DNA from: Paenibacillus oleatilyticus
Lineage (GTDB): Bacteria > Bacillota > Bacilli > Paenibacillales > NBRC-103111
Direction of reading: 5' to 3'
Assembly (NCBI RefSeq): GCF_018998565.1
Contig: NZ_JAHNZO010000027.1
Location: forward strand, 49,713-113,712
Length of the DNA stretch: 64,000 nucleotides
Below the pieces are notes generated by a model. It worked only from the letters and a program-made list of their open reading frames with translations, had not been told where the DNA came from and ran no database searches. Below, in pieces: positions 6,720-14,346 of this stretch. Both the position numbers and the translations under genes were made by a program. Every line of letters starts with the position of its first letter. The stretch's first letter is position 1.

Positions 6720-7585
6720 TCGAAGTAAGGCTCGATATGAACGTGCACGTTGCCAATCTGATGCTCCTCCAGCATCCGCTTCTCGATCTCGTCGCTGATC
6801 TCGTGACTTTCGCCGACGGACAGTTCGGCGCTGACCTCTATGACGACATCCAACAGCACGCTGCTGCCGTGCACTCGGGCCCGGATGTCCTTGATCCGCT
6901 CCACGCCGGGCGTCTGGTGCACCGTCTGCCGGAACACCTTCAGCTTCTTGTCGTCGAACCCGTCCGTGAGCGCATGGGCGGCATCGATGAATACATCCCA
7001 TGCCGTCTTGCAAATGACCAAGCCGACAGCGAGCGCCGCGGCCGCATCCAGGATCGGATAGCCGAAGCGCGACCCGATGATGCCTACGGCTGCCCCGATG
7101 CTGACGAGCGCATCCGACCGGTTATCGTAGGCCGCCGCTTTCAACGATTGGCTGTTTAGCCGTTTCGCCAAACGGCTGTTATATGTGTATACCCCCCACA
7201 TGACGACCGCGCACCCGAGGGCAATCCATGCGGCCAGCAAATCCGGAGCCTGACGGTCTGTTACGAAAAAGCTCTTGCACGCCTGCAGCACGACTTGAAT
7301 CCCGGCGGCAGCCATAATGAACGACGCGACAAGCGAGGCGATCGTCTCGGCCCGTCTATGTCCGTAAGGGTGGTCCCGATCCGGCGGCTTGCGCGAGATG
7401 CGCAGTCCGATCAGCACGGCGAGCGATACGATAATATCGGTCGAGTTATTGATTCCGTCGGCGGTGAGCGCCTCGGAGCCGGTCGTATACCCCATGCCGA
7501 TCTTAAAAGCGGCAAGCAGGATGTACGCGACGATGCTGACCCACGCGCCCTTTTCGCCTTCTTTTAACGGATCATGCATTTCCAC
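6716..7585 (-). CDS. Cation diffusion facilitator (CDF) metal exporter
   Basis: A 289-aa CDF transporter with six membrane helices followed by a cytoplasmic ferredoxin-like domain (about 205-289). Metal-site motifs are present: ADGINNSTD in helix 2, 'RDHPYGHRRAE' after helix 3, and a second DNRSD in helix 5. The family exports Zn, Mn, Fe or Co by proton antiport. The similarity to B. subtilis MneP/MneS-type proteins is suggestive, but the metal is not determined. The GTG start at 7585 is chosen because GGAGGGG lies 7 nt upstream; an in-frame ATG follows two codons later. Confidence 0.88.
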   Translation of the reverse strand: MEMHDPLKEGEKGAWVSIVAYILLAAFKIGMGYTTGSEALTADGINNSTDIIVSLAVLIGLRISRKPPDRDHPYGHRRAETIASLVASFIMAAAGIQVVLQACKSFFVTDRQAPDLLAAWIALGCAVVMWGVYTYNSRLAKRLNSQSLKAAAYDNRSDALVSIGAAVGIIGSRFGYPILDAAAALAVGLVICKTAWDVFIDAAHALTDGFDDKKLKVFRQTVHQTPGVERIKDIRARVHGSSVLLDVVIEVSAELSVGESHEISDEIEKRMLEEHQIGNVHVHIEPYFE

Positions 7586-7677
7586 GGCGGTTCCCCTCCA
7601 TTGCTCTTGCCAAAATCACCTTGATTGAAGTCAGGCTCATCATATCAGACGAAAACCGTGTGGGTCTAGAGAAACAG

Positions 7678-7733
7678 TGTTTTACCCGCCAATAAAAATA
7701 GGTCCCGTGCAACTTTGTTTTACCCGTCAAAGG
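7678..7733 (-). repeat. Pair of 14-bp direct repeats upstream of the CDF exporter
   Basis: On the minus strand TTGRCGGGTAAAAC occurs twice (complements of 7678-7691 and 7719-7732), with starts 41 bp apart. Tandem copies in a gene-free gap could be an operator, but no regulator is known to match. Confidence 0.3.
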
Positions 7734-7765
7734 ATGTGGGGAACAGCCAACAAAAAAGGACCGGA

Positions 7766-7809
7766 CCAAAAAAAGAAACAGCGGCCCGCGTCTCGCCGGG
7801 TACCGCTGT
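7766..7809 (-). terminator. Terminator of the 141-aa protein gene
   Basis: Arms ACAGCGG (7778-7784) and CCGCTGT (7803-7809), extended by inner CG/GG pairs, followed on the minus strand by TTTCTTTTTTT. Confidence 0.8.
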
Positions 7810-7840
7810 CCGGACGCGGCGACGGACCGCCTCTTGCCGC

Positions 7841-8266
7841 TTATAAACGCAGGCCGGCATCGAAGCCGTTATAGTTGTCGCCCGACGGATCGAACGGAAC
7901 GTCTTCGTCATTATATGCGCCGCTGGATCGGTTGACATAATCCGAAGCGGACACAGCCGGCTCGCTTTCGGTCCAATCGTCGTTCACGAAATGCGCCGGA
8001 ATCGGGATCAGGCTGTCTGGGTCGTAAGCCATGGCGAAAGCGGCGGTTTCGCTCAGCGAGCCTTCCGCTTCCACCAAACGGCCCCCATAGGCCTGGACAA
8101 TTTCGAGCGCGGACGTCAGATCATGCCGGTCTACGATGACATGCAGAGTCGGCTGCTTCAGGTTCGTATGCGGACTCACACGGTACCCGAGCTCCTCCAA
8201 CATATCCTGGGCCAAAGCGGCCGCATTCTGAGAATCGAATTGAAACAAAATCGGTGTGCTGCTCAT
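7841..8266 (-). CDS. Conserved hypothetical protein, 141 aa
   Basis: Not recognised. The start MSSTPILFQF at 8266 follows GGAGGAACC, and the longer upstream frame lacks a site. Residues 1-85 look like a compact alpha/beta fold (FDSQNAAALAQDMLEELGYRV, then LHVIVDRHDLTSALEIVQAYGG), reminiscent of small regulatory ferredoxin-like domains. The remainder is acidic and rich in D, S, N and P, probably disordered. There is no signal peptide or membrane helix. It has its own terminator and is probably cytoplasmic. No function can be assigned. Confidence 0.7.
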   Translation of the reverse strand: MSSTPILFQFDSQNAAALAQDMLEELGYRVSPHTNLKQPTLHVIVDRHDLTSALEIVQAYGGRLVEAEGSLSETAAFAMAYDPDSLIPIPAHFVNDDWTESEPAVSASDYVNRSSGAYNDEDVPFDPSGDNYNGFDAGLRL

Positions 8267-8436
8267 AAGGTTCCTCCGCTTGTCGGTAGTAGGTTCACGT
8301 TTGGTCCTAGTTTGCCCCGATGAAGGAGGCTTATTCCAAGCGCGGCACATACTCCCTCGCCCCCAGGCATAGGATGATAGCGAAACCGCTGCCTTATCCG
8401 GCTTCGCCGAATCCTGATCCGAAAGAGGTGCACACC

Positions 8437-8772
8437 ATGTACAACGGACTGCCCGAAAGCCCCGAGCTGGAGGACATACGTTCGAACCAATGGATTGCCG
8501 CCGCGGCGTACTTGTTATTTTTCGTGCCGCTGCTTGCTGCTCCGAAGTCGAAGTTTGCCATGTACCACGCCAATCAGGGGCTAGTGCTGCTCTTGGCCGC
8601 GATCGCCGCCAATGTGGTGCTCTGGCTGCTGCCGCTGATCGGGCTGCTGCTTGTGCCGCTGGCTAATCTCGGCCTGCTCGTCCTATTTATCATGGGTATT
8701 CTGAATACTGTGAACGGGTGGATGAAGCCGCTGCCGTTCATCGGCGGCCTGAGCTTGATCAGAACACCTTAG
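8437..8772 (+). CDS. Small integral membrane protein (DUF4870-like)
   Basis: A 111-aa protein. A short polar N-terminus (NGLPESPELEDIRSNQWIAAAAYLLFFVP) is followed by about three hydrophobic helices and the segment 'FAMYHANQGLVLLL', typical of DUF4870-like small membrane proteins. ATG 8437 is chosen over upstream codons because AGAGGTG precedes it by 6 nt. Role unknown. It is monocistronic, ending at a strong terminator. Confidence 0.68.
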   Translation: MYNGLPESPELEDIRSNQWIAAAAYLLFFVPLLAAPKSKFAMYHANQGLVLLLAAIAANVVLWLLPLIGLLLVPLANLGLLVLFIMGILNTVNGWMKPLPFIGGLSLIRTP

Positions 8773-8786
8773 CGCGCGAGCACACC

Positions 8787-8845
8787 AAAAAGACGTTCCG
8801 TATCCTTCTCTTGGAGTAAGGAAACGGGACGTCTTTTGGTTTTGT
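8787..8845 (+). terminator. Terminator between convergent genes
   Basis: AAAAGACGTTCC and GGGACGTCTTTT arms form a long stem with a T-rich 3' side. It serves the rightward gene ending at 8772 and possibly the leftward Nudix gene. Confidence 0.75.
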
Positions 8846-8859
8846 CACAAATCGCGGCG

Positions 8860-9357
8860 TTATTCTTGGCGCACAACCTCTTGCAATGGCCGCCGTTCCA
8901 CGGTCAGCAGCTTTCCCTCGCGGAAAAAGCAGCGGTGCTCCGCACAAGGCTCTCCGGCCAGCATCGCCGGAAGAAAATGCCGGACATGCTGCACCACGCC
9001 GTTGTTTTCCGGGTCGATCACCCATTCGATCGGCTTCCACGCTAAGATCCCCTCGGCCGTCTCCATCGGCAAATCCGGCAGTGCGTCACCCGGAGCTTCT
9101 CCGATAAAAGCGTACATTCCCCCGACATCCCTGCCGTCCACCTCCCACGTCACGGTCCCGCCGAAGCGCACCGCCTCCTCTTCGAGTCGGAGCCCGGTCT
9201 CCTCTTCGATTTCCCGTATGACGCTCGCCAGCGGCGTTTCTCCCGGCTCCAGCTTTCCGCCAACTCCGTTCCACAGTCCGAGCAGCGGTGCCTTGTCCCG
9301 GTTCAGCATAAGCAATCGATCGCCGTTGCGAATAAAAGCGATATTGAATTTCAGCAT
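8860..9357 (-). CDS. Nudix hydrolase
   Basis: A 165-aa MutT-type protein. The complete Nudix box is visible around residues 34-56 (GGKLEPGE, seven residues, REIEEETGL), with the metal-binding REUXEE pattern. Preceding strands 'LLMLNRDKAPLLGLWNGVGG' resemble 8-oxo-dGTP/NTP diphosphatases of Bacillota. GGAGGATGAGAC precedes the ATG. It probably hydrolyses a nucleoside diphosphate derivative, but the substrate cannot be fixed from sequence. Confidence 0.87.
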   Translation of the reverse strand: MLKFNIAFIRNGDRLLMLNRDKAPLLGLWNGVGGKLEPGETPLASVIREIEEETGLRLEEEAVRFGGTVTWEVDGRDVGGMYAFIGEAPGDALPDLPMETAEGILAWKPIEWVIDPENNGVVQHVRHFLPAMLAGEPCAEHRCFFREGKLLTVERRPLQEVVRQE

Positions 9358-9497
9358 GTCTCATCCTCCTGACCCGCAAAATCCGCAAGTCTGTCTCCAT
9401 TATAATGCAAGTTTCCACAAAACCACGGAAAATCCTGCAACTTTTGCTTATTTTCGGCGAATATGAGATTGCCAACAGTACGGGGAATTTGTTATCA

Positions 9498-9525
9498 TTG
9501 ACAAGTGGCGAGCCATATGTAATAT
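9498..9525 (+). promoter_or_regulatory. Promoter of the aldolase-like gene
   Basis: TTGACA (9498-9503), 16-bp spacer, TAATAT (9520-9525), about 80 bp upstream of the coding start at 9608. Confidence 0.6.
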
Positions 9526-9607
9526 TAATTATAAAAACGTATGCTTTACTGCTTAAAAGCTTAAAAGCCACGAAGCGTTCGCCTATTTTGGAGAGGAGTC
9601 AATCATT

Positions 9608-10564
9608 ATGGTCAGGGAAAACCACAATATTTTGGACTGCACCATCCGCGACGGCGGTTTGGTCAACAACTGGGATTTTAGCGTCGAGTTTGTCAAAGAC
9701 ATGTATTACGGTCTGAGCGAAGCCGGCGTCGAATATATGGAGATCGGTTATAAAAACTCGGCTAAGCTGCTGAAAGGCGCTGAAGCGGGGCCTTGGCGCT
9801 TTTTGAACGAGGATTTCCTGAAGGAAGTCATCCCGCAAAAGACCGACACCAAGCTGTCTGCGCTGGTCGATATTGGACGCGTTGACGAGAAGGACATTCT
9901 CCCCCGGGAAAACAGTCTGCTCGACCTGATCCGCGTTGCGACCTACATTAAAGATGTAGATAAAGCGCTCGATCTGGTGCAGAAATTCCATGACTACGGT
10001 TATGAAACGACGATCAACATTATGGCGCTCTCCCACGTGATGGAGAACGATCTGAATGAAGCGTTCGAAGAAATTGCCAAGAGTCCGGTCGATGTCGTGT
10101 ACATCGTCGATTCGTACGGCAGCATGGACTACCGGGACGTCGAATATCTCGTCTCCAAATTCCAGCGTCTTCTGCCAAATAAGAAGCTCGGCCTGCATAT
10201 GCACAACAACATGCAGCTCGCCTTCTCCAATACGATCATGGGCGCCACCAAAGGCGTCGAGTTCCTTGACACCTCCGTATACGGTATGGGACGAGCTGCC
10301 GGCAACTGCCCGACGGAGCTGATCGTCAGCCATTTGAAAAATCCGAAGTACGACGTTCGTCCGATCCTCGGCATCATTGAGAAGCATATGATCACCATGC
10401 GCGAGAAGTGGGAGTGGGGCTACATTATTCCTTACATGATCGCCGGCGTATTGAACGATCATCCGCGTTCGGCTATGGCGGTCCGCGCCAGCGACAAAAA
10501 GGACAAGTTCGTGGAATTCTACGACAAAATGACATCCCCCGAAGCGATGCCGGCCGGCGAGTAA
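9608..10564 (+). CDS. HMGL-like (DRE-TIM) aldolase-family protein
   Basis: A 318-aa TIM-barrel protein of the HMG-CoA lyase/isopropylmalate synthase/4-hydroxy-2-oxovalerate aldolase superfamily. The N-terminal motif reads LDCTIRDGG (about residues 9-17) where the superfamily has D-x-T-x-R-D-G. The metal ligands 'LHMHNNMQ' and the helix 'TSVYGMGRAAGNCPTE' follow. It could cleave or condense a 2-oxo acid. Homologues are annotated only as aldolase catalytic-domain proteins, and the substrate is unknown. Monocistronic with a clear promoter and terminator. Confidence 0.8.
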   Translation: MVRENHNILDCTIRDGGLVNNWDFSVEFVKDMYYGLSEAGVEYMEIGYKNSAKLLKGAEAGPWRFLNEDFLKEVIPQKTDTKLSALVDIGRVDEKDILPRENSLLDLIRVATYIKDVDKALDLVQKFHDYGYETTINIMALSHVMENDLNEAFEEIAKSPVDVVYIVDSYGSMDYRDVEYLVSKFQRLLPNKKLGLHMHNNMQLAFSNTIMGATKGVEFLDTSVYGMGRAAGNCPTELIVSHLKNPKYDVRPILGIIEKHMITMREKWEWGYIIPYMIAGVLNDHPRSAMAVRASDKKDKFVEFYDKMTSPEAMPAGE

Positions 10565-10593
10565 TCCGGCTGCCGCTTGCGGTTCACGCAGAA

Positions 10594-10628
10594 AAAACCC
10601 GGTTTCCCCTGGAGGAAGCCGGGTTTCT
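10594..10628 (+). terminator. Terminator of the aldolase-like gene
   Basis: AAACCCGGTTTCC and GGAAGCCGGGTTT form a long stem with a short loop, followed by TTTCTTG. Confidence 0.8.
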
Positions 10629-10689
10629 TGTCTATTCGCACGCCATTCTGGTAAGCTTAACCTTGTACGGAAAGGGGATATACGCGACT

Positions 10690-11232
10690 ATGAAAACTTT
10701 TGAAGCCCGGGTCAAGGCCGTGCTGGCCGCCCGCGATCCGCATACATTTGTCACCGCGCGGGAAAGCTCCGTCACTGTGGATCTTGCCGGCATTCCCGGT
10801 GACCGGCATTACGGACTCACGCGGCCTGCCGACAGCCGGCAGCGGTTTTATCCGCGCGGCACCGAAATTGCCAACCGGAGGCAAATCAGCATCGTCTCCG
10901 TCGAGGAATTGGCCCAGATCGCCGAGCGGCTAGGGCTGCCCGAAGTGCTCCCGGAATGGCTCGGCGCCAATCTGCTCTTGGAAGGATATCCCTCCCTTAC
11001 GCTGCTGCCGCAGGGTGCACGCCTGCTGTTCCCTGCCGGAACGGGCTTGATCGGCGAAGGTGAGAACCTTCCCTGCACAGGGCCGGGCGAAATGATCGCC
11101 GAAGCGACAGGCCATGCTGCGGCAGCTACCCGCTTCACGGCTGCCGCGAAGAAGCGGCGCGGCATCGTCTGCTCCGTCGAGCGCATAGGCACGATCGCAG
11201 AAGGCGATACCGTGCGGATTATGATCGAGTAA
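10690..11232 (+). CDS. MOSC-domain protein
   Basis: A 180-aa MOSC-type protein related to the C-terminus of molybdenum-cofactor sulfurases. It shows 'GIPGDRHYGLTRPADSRQRFYPRGTEIANRRQISIVSVEEL', the ELAQ...WLGANLLLEG block and a conserved cysteine in 'NLPCTGPG'. MOSC proteins carry sulfur as a persulfide or act on N-oxygenated substrates. ATG 10690 is chosen because AAAGGGG lies upstream; the longer open frame overlaps the preceding terminator. It is followed 45 bp later by a radical SAM gene. Confidence 0.82.
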   Translation: MKTFEARVKAVLAARDPHTFVTARESSVTVDLAGIPGDRHYGLTRPADSRQRFYPRGTEIANRRQISIVSVEELAQIAERLGLPEVLPEWLGANLLLEGYPSLTLLPQGARLLFPAGTGLIGEGENLPCTGPGEMIAEATGHAAAATRFTAAAKKRRGIVCSVERIGTIAEGDTVRIMIE

Positions 11233-11277
11233 CCGGGGCAGGACCCGGCCGATTTCACATTTTACAAGCGAAGCGAG

Positions 11278-12111
11278 GTGCGGGAGGTGCTTCCGACCGT
11301 TACGTTCAAAGCCCCCAAGCAGCTGCTTAATCCAGCCACCGGCTACTTGACGGGCTATACGCATACGCTCAATCCTTATTCCGGCTGCGCCTTCGCCTGC
11401 ACCTACTGCTACGTGCGCGAAATGCCGGTGGCGAAGTTTCGCCCGGAGCCTTGGGGAAGCTGGGTCGACGTAAAATCGTCGGCCGCGGAGCTGCTCGCCA
11501 AAGAACTCGTCCGGGCGAAGCGCAAGGGCCCTGTCTCCATCTTTATGTCCTCCAGCACGGACCCTTACCAGCCGGTCGAATACCGGACCGGGCTGACCCG
11601 TTCGCTGCTCGAAACGATGGCGGAAGGAGACGCGCCCGACTTTGTACTGCTGCAAACGCGCAGCCCGCTCGTCACCCGGGATATCGATCTGCTCCAGCGG
11701 CTCGGATCGCGCGTACGTGTCAGCCTCACGATCGAGACCGATCTGGAGTCGGTCCGCAAGGCGTTCTCGCCCGCCGCGCCGCCGATCCCCGCCCGGCTGC
11801 GGGCGCTGCGCAAGCTCGTCGAAGCGGGCGTTCCCACGCAAGCGGCCGTTTCGCCCGTGCTGCCGAGCAGCGACGGCTTTGCGCAAGCGCTGCGGGATAC
11901 CGGCGTGACGCGGCTCGTCGTCGACGATTTCTTCATGGGCGACGGCAGCCTTGGTCGGCGCACGGAGCGCCTCGGCATCCGGCGCATTTACGAGTCGCTC
12001 GGTCTGGAGGCTTGGTATGACCGCGACGCTTACCGCCAAGTACTGGAGCAGTTGAAGCGGCATTTTTCGGAAGAGCGGATCTTGGTCAGTCAGGCGGGCT
12101 TTTTGCCGTAA
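11278..12111 (+). CDS. Radical SAM protein, SplB/Rv2578c-like
   Basis: A 277-aa radical SAM enzyme. The cluster motif is CAFACTYC (C-x3-C-x2-C) near residues 37-44 after 'LNPYSGC'. 'SSSTDPYQPVEYRTGLTRSLLE' and 'VSLTIETD' are typical of the spore-photoproduct-lyase-like Rv2578c group. The start codon is GTG, and its exact position is uncertain because a second GTG follows three codons later. It lies just after the MOSC gene in the same direction and may share its transcript. The reaction is unknown; a role in DNA or tRNA modification would be a guess. Confidence 0.82.
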   Translation: MREVLPTVTFKAPKQLLNPATGYLTGYTHTLNPYSGCAFACTYCYVREMPVAKFRPEPWGSWVDVKSSAAELLAKELVRAKRKGPVSIFMSSSTDPYQPVEYRTGLTRSLLETMAEGDAPDFVLLQTRSPLVTRDIDLLQRLGSRVRVSLTIETDLESVRKAFSPAAPPIPARLRALRKLVEAGVPTQAAVSPVLPSSDGFAQALRDTGVTRLVVDDFFMGDGSLGRRTERLGIRRIYESLGLEAWYDRDAYRQVLEQLKRHFSEERILVSQAGFLP

Positions 12112-12138
12112 GAAGCAGGAGTCCATTTATGAAAAAAA

Positions 12139-12166
12139 GGGAGGCATCGATAACCCGATGCCTCCC
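12139..12166 (-). terminator. Left half of a duplicated terminator hairpin
   Basis: GGGAGGCATCG and CGATGCCTCCC arms (11-bp stem, six-base loop). Only the minus-strand side has a T-run (complement of seven A just left of it). The same hairpin recurs at 12384-12412 beyond the palindromic element. Confidence 0.7.
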
Positions 12167-12170
12167 TGAG

Positions 12171-12378
12171 CTTGTTGCGAAAGTGGTCAAACGGGATTAT
12201 AGAGGTTACGAAAGGGTGGGGTATCCACTTCCGACCGCTGTTGTCATCGGGAAATTTTTATTGAAGCCGCTTATCAGCGGACATTTCCCGAAGACAAAGG
12301 CGGCCGCTATCGCTTCTCCAGTGGATACCCCACCTCCGTATATTTCTCTATTTTTGTAAATGCTCACTTTCTCAACAC
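12171..12378 (+). mobile_element. MITE-like palindromic element, copy 1
   Basis: A ~208-bp element with terminal inverted repeats related to TTGTTGAGAAAGTGG at the left and CCACTTTCTCAACA at the right. Inside, a long imperfect palindrome has GTGGGGTATCCACT/AGTGGATACCCCAC arms and a central CCGCT/AGCGG hairpin. It encodes nothing credible. Copies lie at 39056-39265 (opposite orientation) and about 46035-46240. It is flanked on both sides by near-identical 28/29-bp hairpins. Confidence 0.82.
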
Positions 12379-12383
12379 TCTGA

Positions 12384-12416
12384 GGGAGGCATCGATAACC
12401 CCGATGCCTCCCTTTT
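12384..12416 (+). terminator. Right half of a duplicated terminator hairpin
   Basis: Same hairpin as 12139-12166 with one extra C in the loop, followed by TTTT on the plus strand. It probably ends the radical SAM transcript through the inserted element. Confidence 0.75.
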
Positions 12417-12426
12417 ATAATGCGGT

Positions 12427-13323
12427 TTACGATCTCCGCTTCTCCGCTGCCGGACGAATGCTTTCCAATAAGCGGAGTAAGCCATCCATGCACTCCCGTG
12501 ACGCCTCTTCTCCGCCTTCCGAGAAGGCGCTGCCGGAAGGACGCTTGAGCTGCTCCTCCGTAAGCTGCGAGCGCAAGCGGTAATGCGTCTCGACGACCAG
12601 ATAGCCGTCGTAGCCGTCCGCTAGCAAGCGCAGCAGCAGCGCCCGGTAATCCACTTCGCCCTCCCCGATCGCAACACCTTGAACGCCTTCCGCCGTCCGC
12701 ACCGCATCCTTCAAATGAATATGGCAGATCTGCCCGCGCAAATGCTCGTAGCCGTCCGGATAAGGCACTTCGCCGTCCGGGTCCCATAAGTCGTTGCCCG
12801 GGTCGTACAGCGCCCGAAGGTGCGGGGAGGCCACCGCATCCAGCAGCCGCCGCACTTTGGCGCCGTTCGTCGCATAGACGGCGGGGTCGAATTCGAGCGC
12901 GTAGACAAGCCCTGCCGCTTCCATCATCCCGGCGATTCCTCGCAGCCGCTCCGCGATACGCGGGAGCGCTTCATCGAACGGGCCGTGCGCCCAGAAGCTG
13001 AAGCCCCGGACGTAACGGCAGCCAAAGCGGCGGGCCAGTTCCGCATATCGCTGCAGAATCCCGAGATGCTCCTCGATCTGCGCCTCGTCGTCCAGTTCGC
13101 ATTTGAATACCGGCGAAGACAAGCCGCATACGGTCAGACCCGCTTCCCGCAGCCTCGTCGCAAGCGCATCAATCCGCTCGTCCGATAGCTTGAAGAGCGG
13201 CTGATCGTCGATGGAGCGCAGTTCGACCGCTTCCAGCTTATAGTCGCGGCAAAAGCAGATCACCGCCTCAATATCCTGCGACACCTCGTCGGTCAACACA
13301 GCCAGCCGAAACGGCCATGTCAT
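12427..13323 (-). CDS. Sugar phosphate isomerase/epimerase-like TIM barrel
   Basis: A 298-aa xylose-isomerase-like (AP endonuclease 2 fold) protein starting MTWPFRLAVLTDEVSQDIEAV. Metal-binding features include 'YALEFDP', 'HLRALYDPGND', 'ICHIHLKDA' and 'GYLVVETHYR'. The ATG overlaps the stop of the upstream oxidoreductase gene (ATGA), indicating translational coupling. A longer frame extends upstream but only shadows that gene. It is the last gene of the leftward carbohydrate locus. It likely isomerises an oxidised sugar intermediate, but the exact substrate is unknown. Confidence 0.82.
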   Translation of the reverse strand: MTWPFRLAVLTDEVSQDIEAVICFCRDYKLEAVELRSIDDQPLFKLSDERIDALATRLREAGLTVCGLSSPVFKCELDDEAQIEEHLGILQRYAELARRFGCRYVRGFSFWAHGPFDEALPRIAERLRGIAGMMEAAGLVYALEFDPAVYATNGAKVRRLLDAVASPHLRALYDPGNDLWDPDGEVPYPDGYEHLRGQICHIHLKDAVRTAEGVQGVAIGEGEVDYRALLLRLLADGYDGYLVVETHYRLRSQLTEEQLKRPSGSAFSEGGEEASRECMDGLLRLLESIRPAAEKRRS

Positions 13324-14282
13324 GACGGCTTGCCCCCTTCCCGGGCAATAGCCGTTTGAGCGGATGCCGGGGAAACGCCGAGCGATACCGCCCGGCCCGT
13401 GACGCGGCTTTCGTTGGCGGCTTCCATAAAGCGGACGACCTCCAGCGTCTCGCGCAGATCGACCGCCGGACGGCCGCCGGCAAACCAGCCGACGATGCTT
13501 TCGAGCAGCAGCGCATAGTACGGCTTGTCGGACGCGTAGACATCGGCGTACAACGTCCGTTTCTCGCGGTGCACCCACGCGCCGAACCTCCGATTGCCTC
13601 GGCGATTCCCGCGGATCGTGCCGATGCGGCCGTCCGCCCAGGTGCCGACGATGAGATCGTGGTCGTCGTTCGTATGCGCCTGGACCCAGATGCAGTCCGT
13701 CCCCATGGCGGCGTACAGCATATCGGCCGTATGCACACCATACCAGAACAGTCCCGGCTGAGTCGGCTGCAGGTCCATCGGACCGTAGCAGTCCGCGCCG
13801 ATGATGGCGCCGCCCTCCTCCGAAGCGACCGCCTCCGTCAACGTTTGCGCGAAGCGGACGGCGGAGCAGCTCATCACCTCGACACCGTACTGCTCTGCAA
13901 CGCGCGCGATTTCTTCGGCATCCCGCGAGCTGGCCGCTAACGGCTTGTCGATAAACACCGGCTTGCCATAGTGCGCAATGCGGCGAAACTGCTCCAGGTG
14001 CACCCGCCCATCCACGGATTCGAGCAGAATTGCGTCGCAGCGTTCCGCGACCGCTTCCGGCGTATCCGCGATCTCCACGCCGTGCTTGCTCCGCAGCGTC
14101 TCCGTGAAGCCTTCCACCCGGCCGGCGCTCAGTTCGAAATCGGGCGAGCCGCCCGGAAACGCCACCGTTACCCGGGCTCCCGGGACGTGATGCTGATGAT
14201 TCGGGTCGTTCAGCAGTTCCGTAAAATCGACAGCATGCGACGTATCCAAGCCGATCATGCCGATGCGAAGTACAGAGTTCAT
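13320..14282 (-). CDS. Gfo/Idh/MocA-family oxidoreductase
   Basis: A 320-aa NAD(P)-dependent dehydrogenase. The N-terminal Rossmann motif reads IGMIGLDTSHA, diverged from GxGxxG, and the family EKP-type motif appears as IDKPLAAS near residues 111-118. The C-terminal half has the beta-sheet dimerisation fold typical of the family. ATG 14282 is chosen because AGGAGG lies 9 nt before it; an in-frame TTG lies two codons earlier. It is coupled to the TIM-barrel isomerase downstream. It likely oxidises or reduces a sugar or inositol derivative imported by the same locus. Confidence 0.82.
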   Translation of the reverse strand: MNSVLRIGMIGLDTSHAVDFTELLNDPNHQHHVPGARVTVAFPGGSPDFELSAGRVEGFTETLRSKHGVEIADTPEAVAERCDAILLESVDGRVHLEQFRRIAHYGKPVFIDKPLAASSRDAEEIARVAEQYGVEVMSCSAVRFAQTLTEAVASEEGGAIIGADCYGPMDLQPTQPGLFWYGVHTADMLYAAMGTDCIWVQAHTNDDHDLIVGTWADGRIGTIRGNRRGNRRFGAWVHREKRTLYADVYASDKPYYALLLESIVGWFAGGRPAVDLRETLEVVRFMEAANESRVTGRAVSLGVSPASAQTAIAREGGKPS

Positions 14283-14346
14283 TTGCAATTGCCTCCTGTT
14301 CTTGGGCTTGCTTGCACATAAAAATCCGAGCCTTGTGCGATTTGGA

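Noticed and set aside
12427..14319. A single 630-residue leftward protein
   Set aside because: The upstream half is a frame-shifted shadow of the oxidoreductase at 13320-14282. The real TIM-barrel start overlaps that gene's stop.
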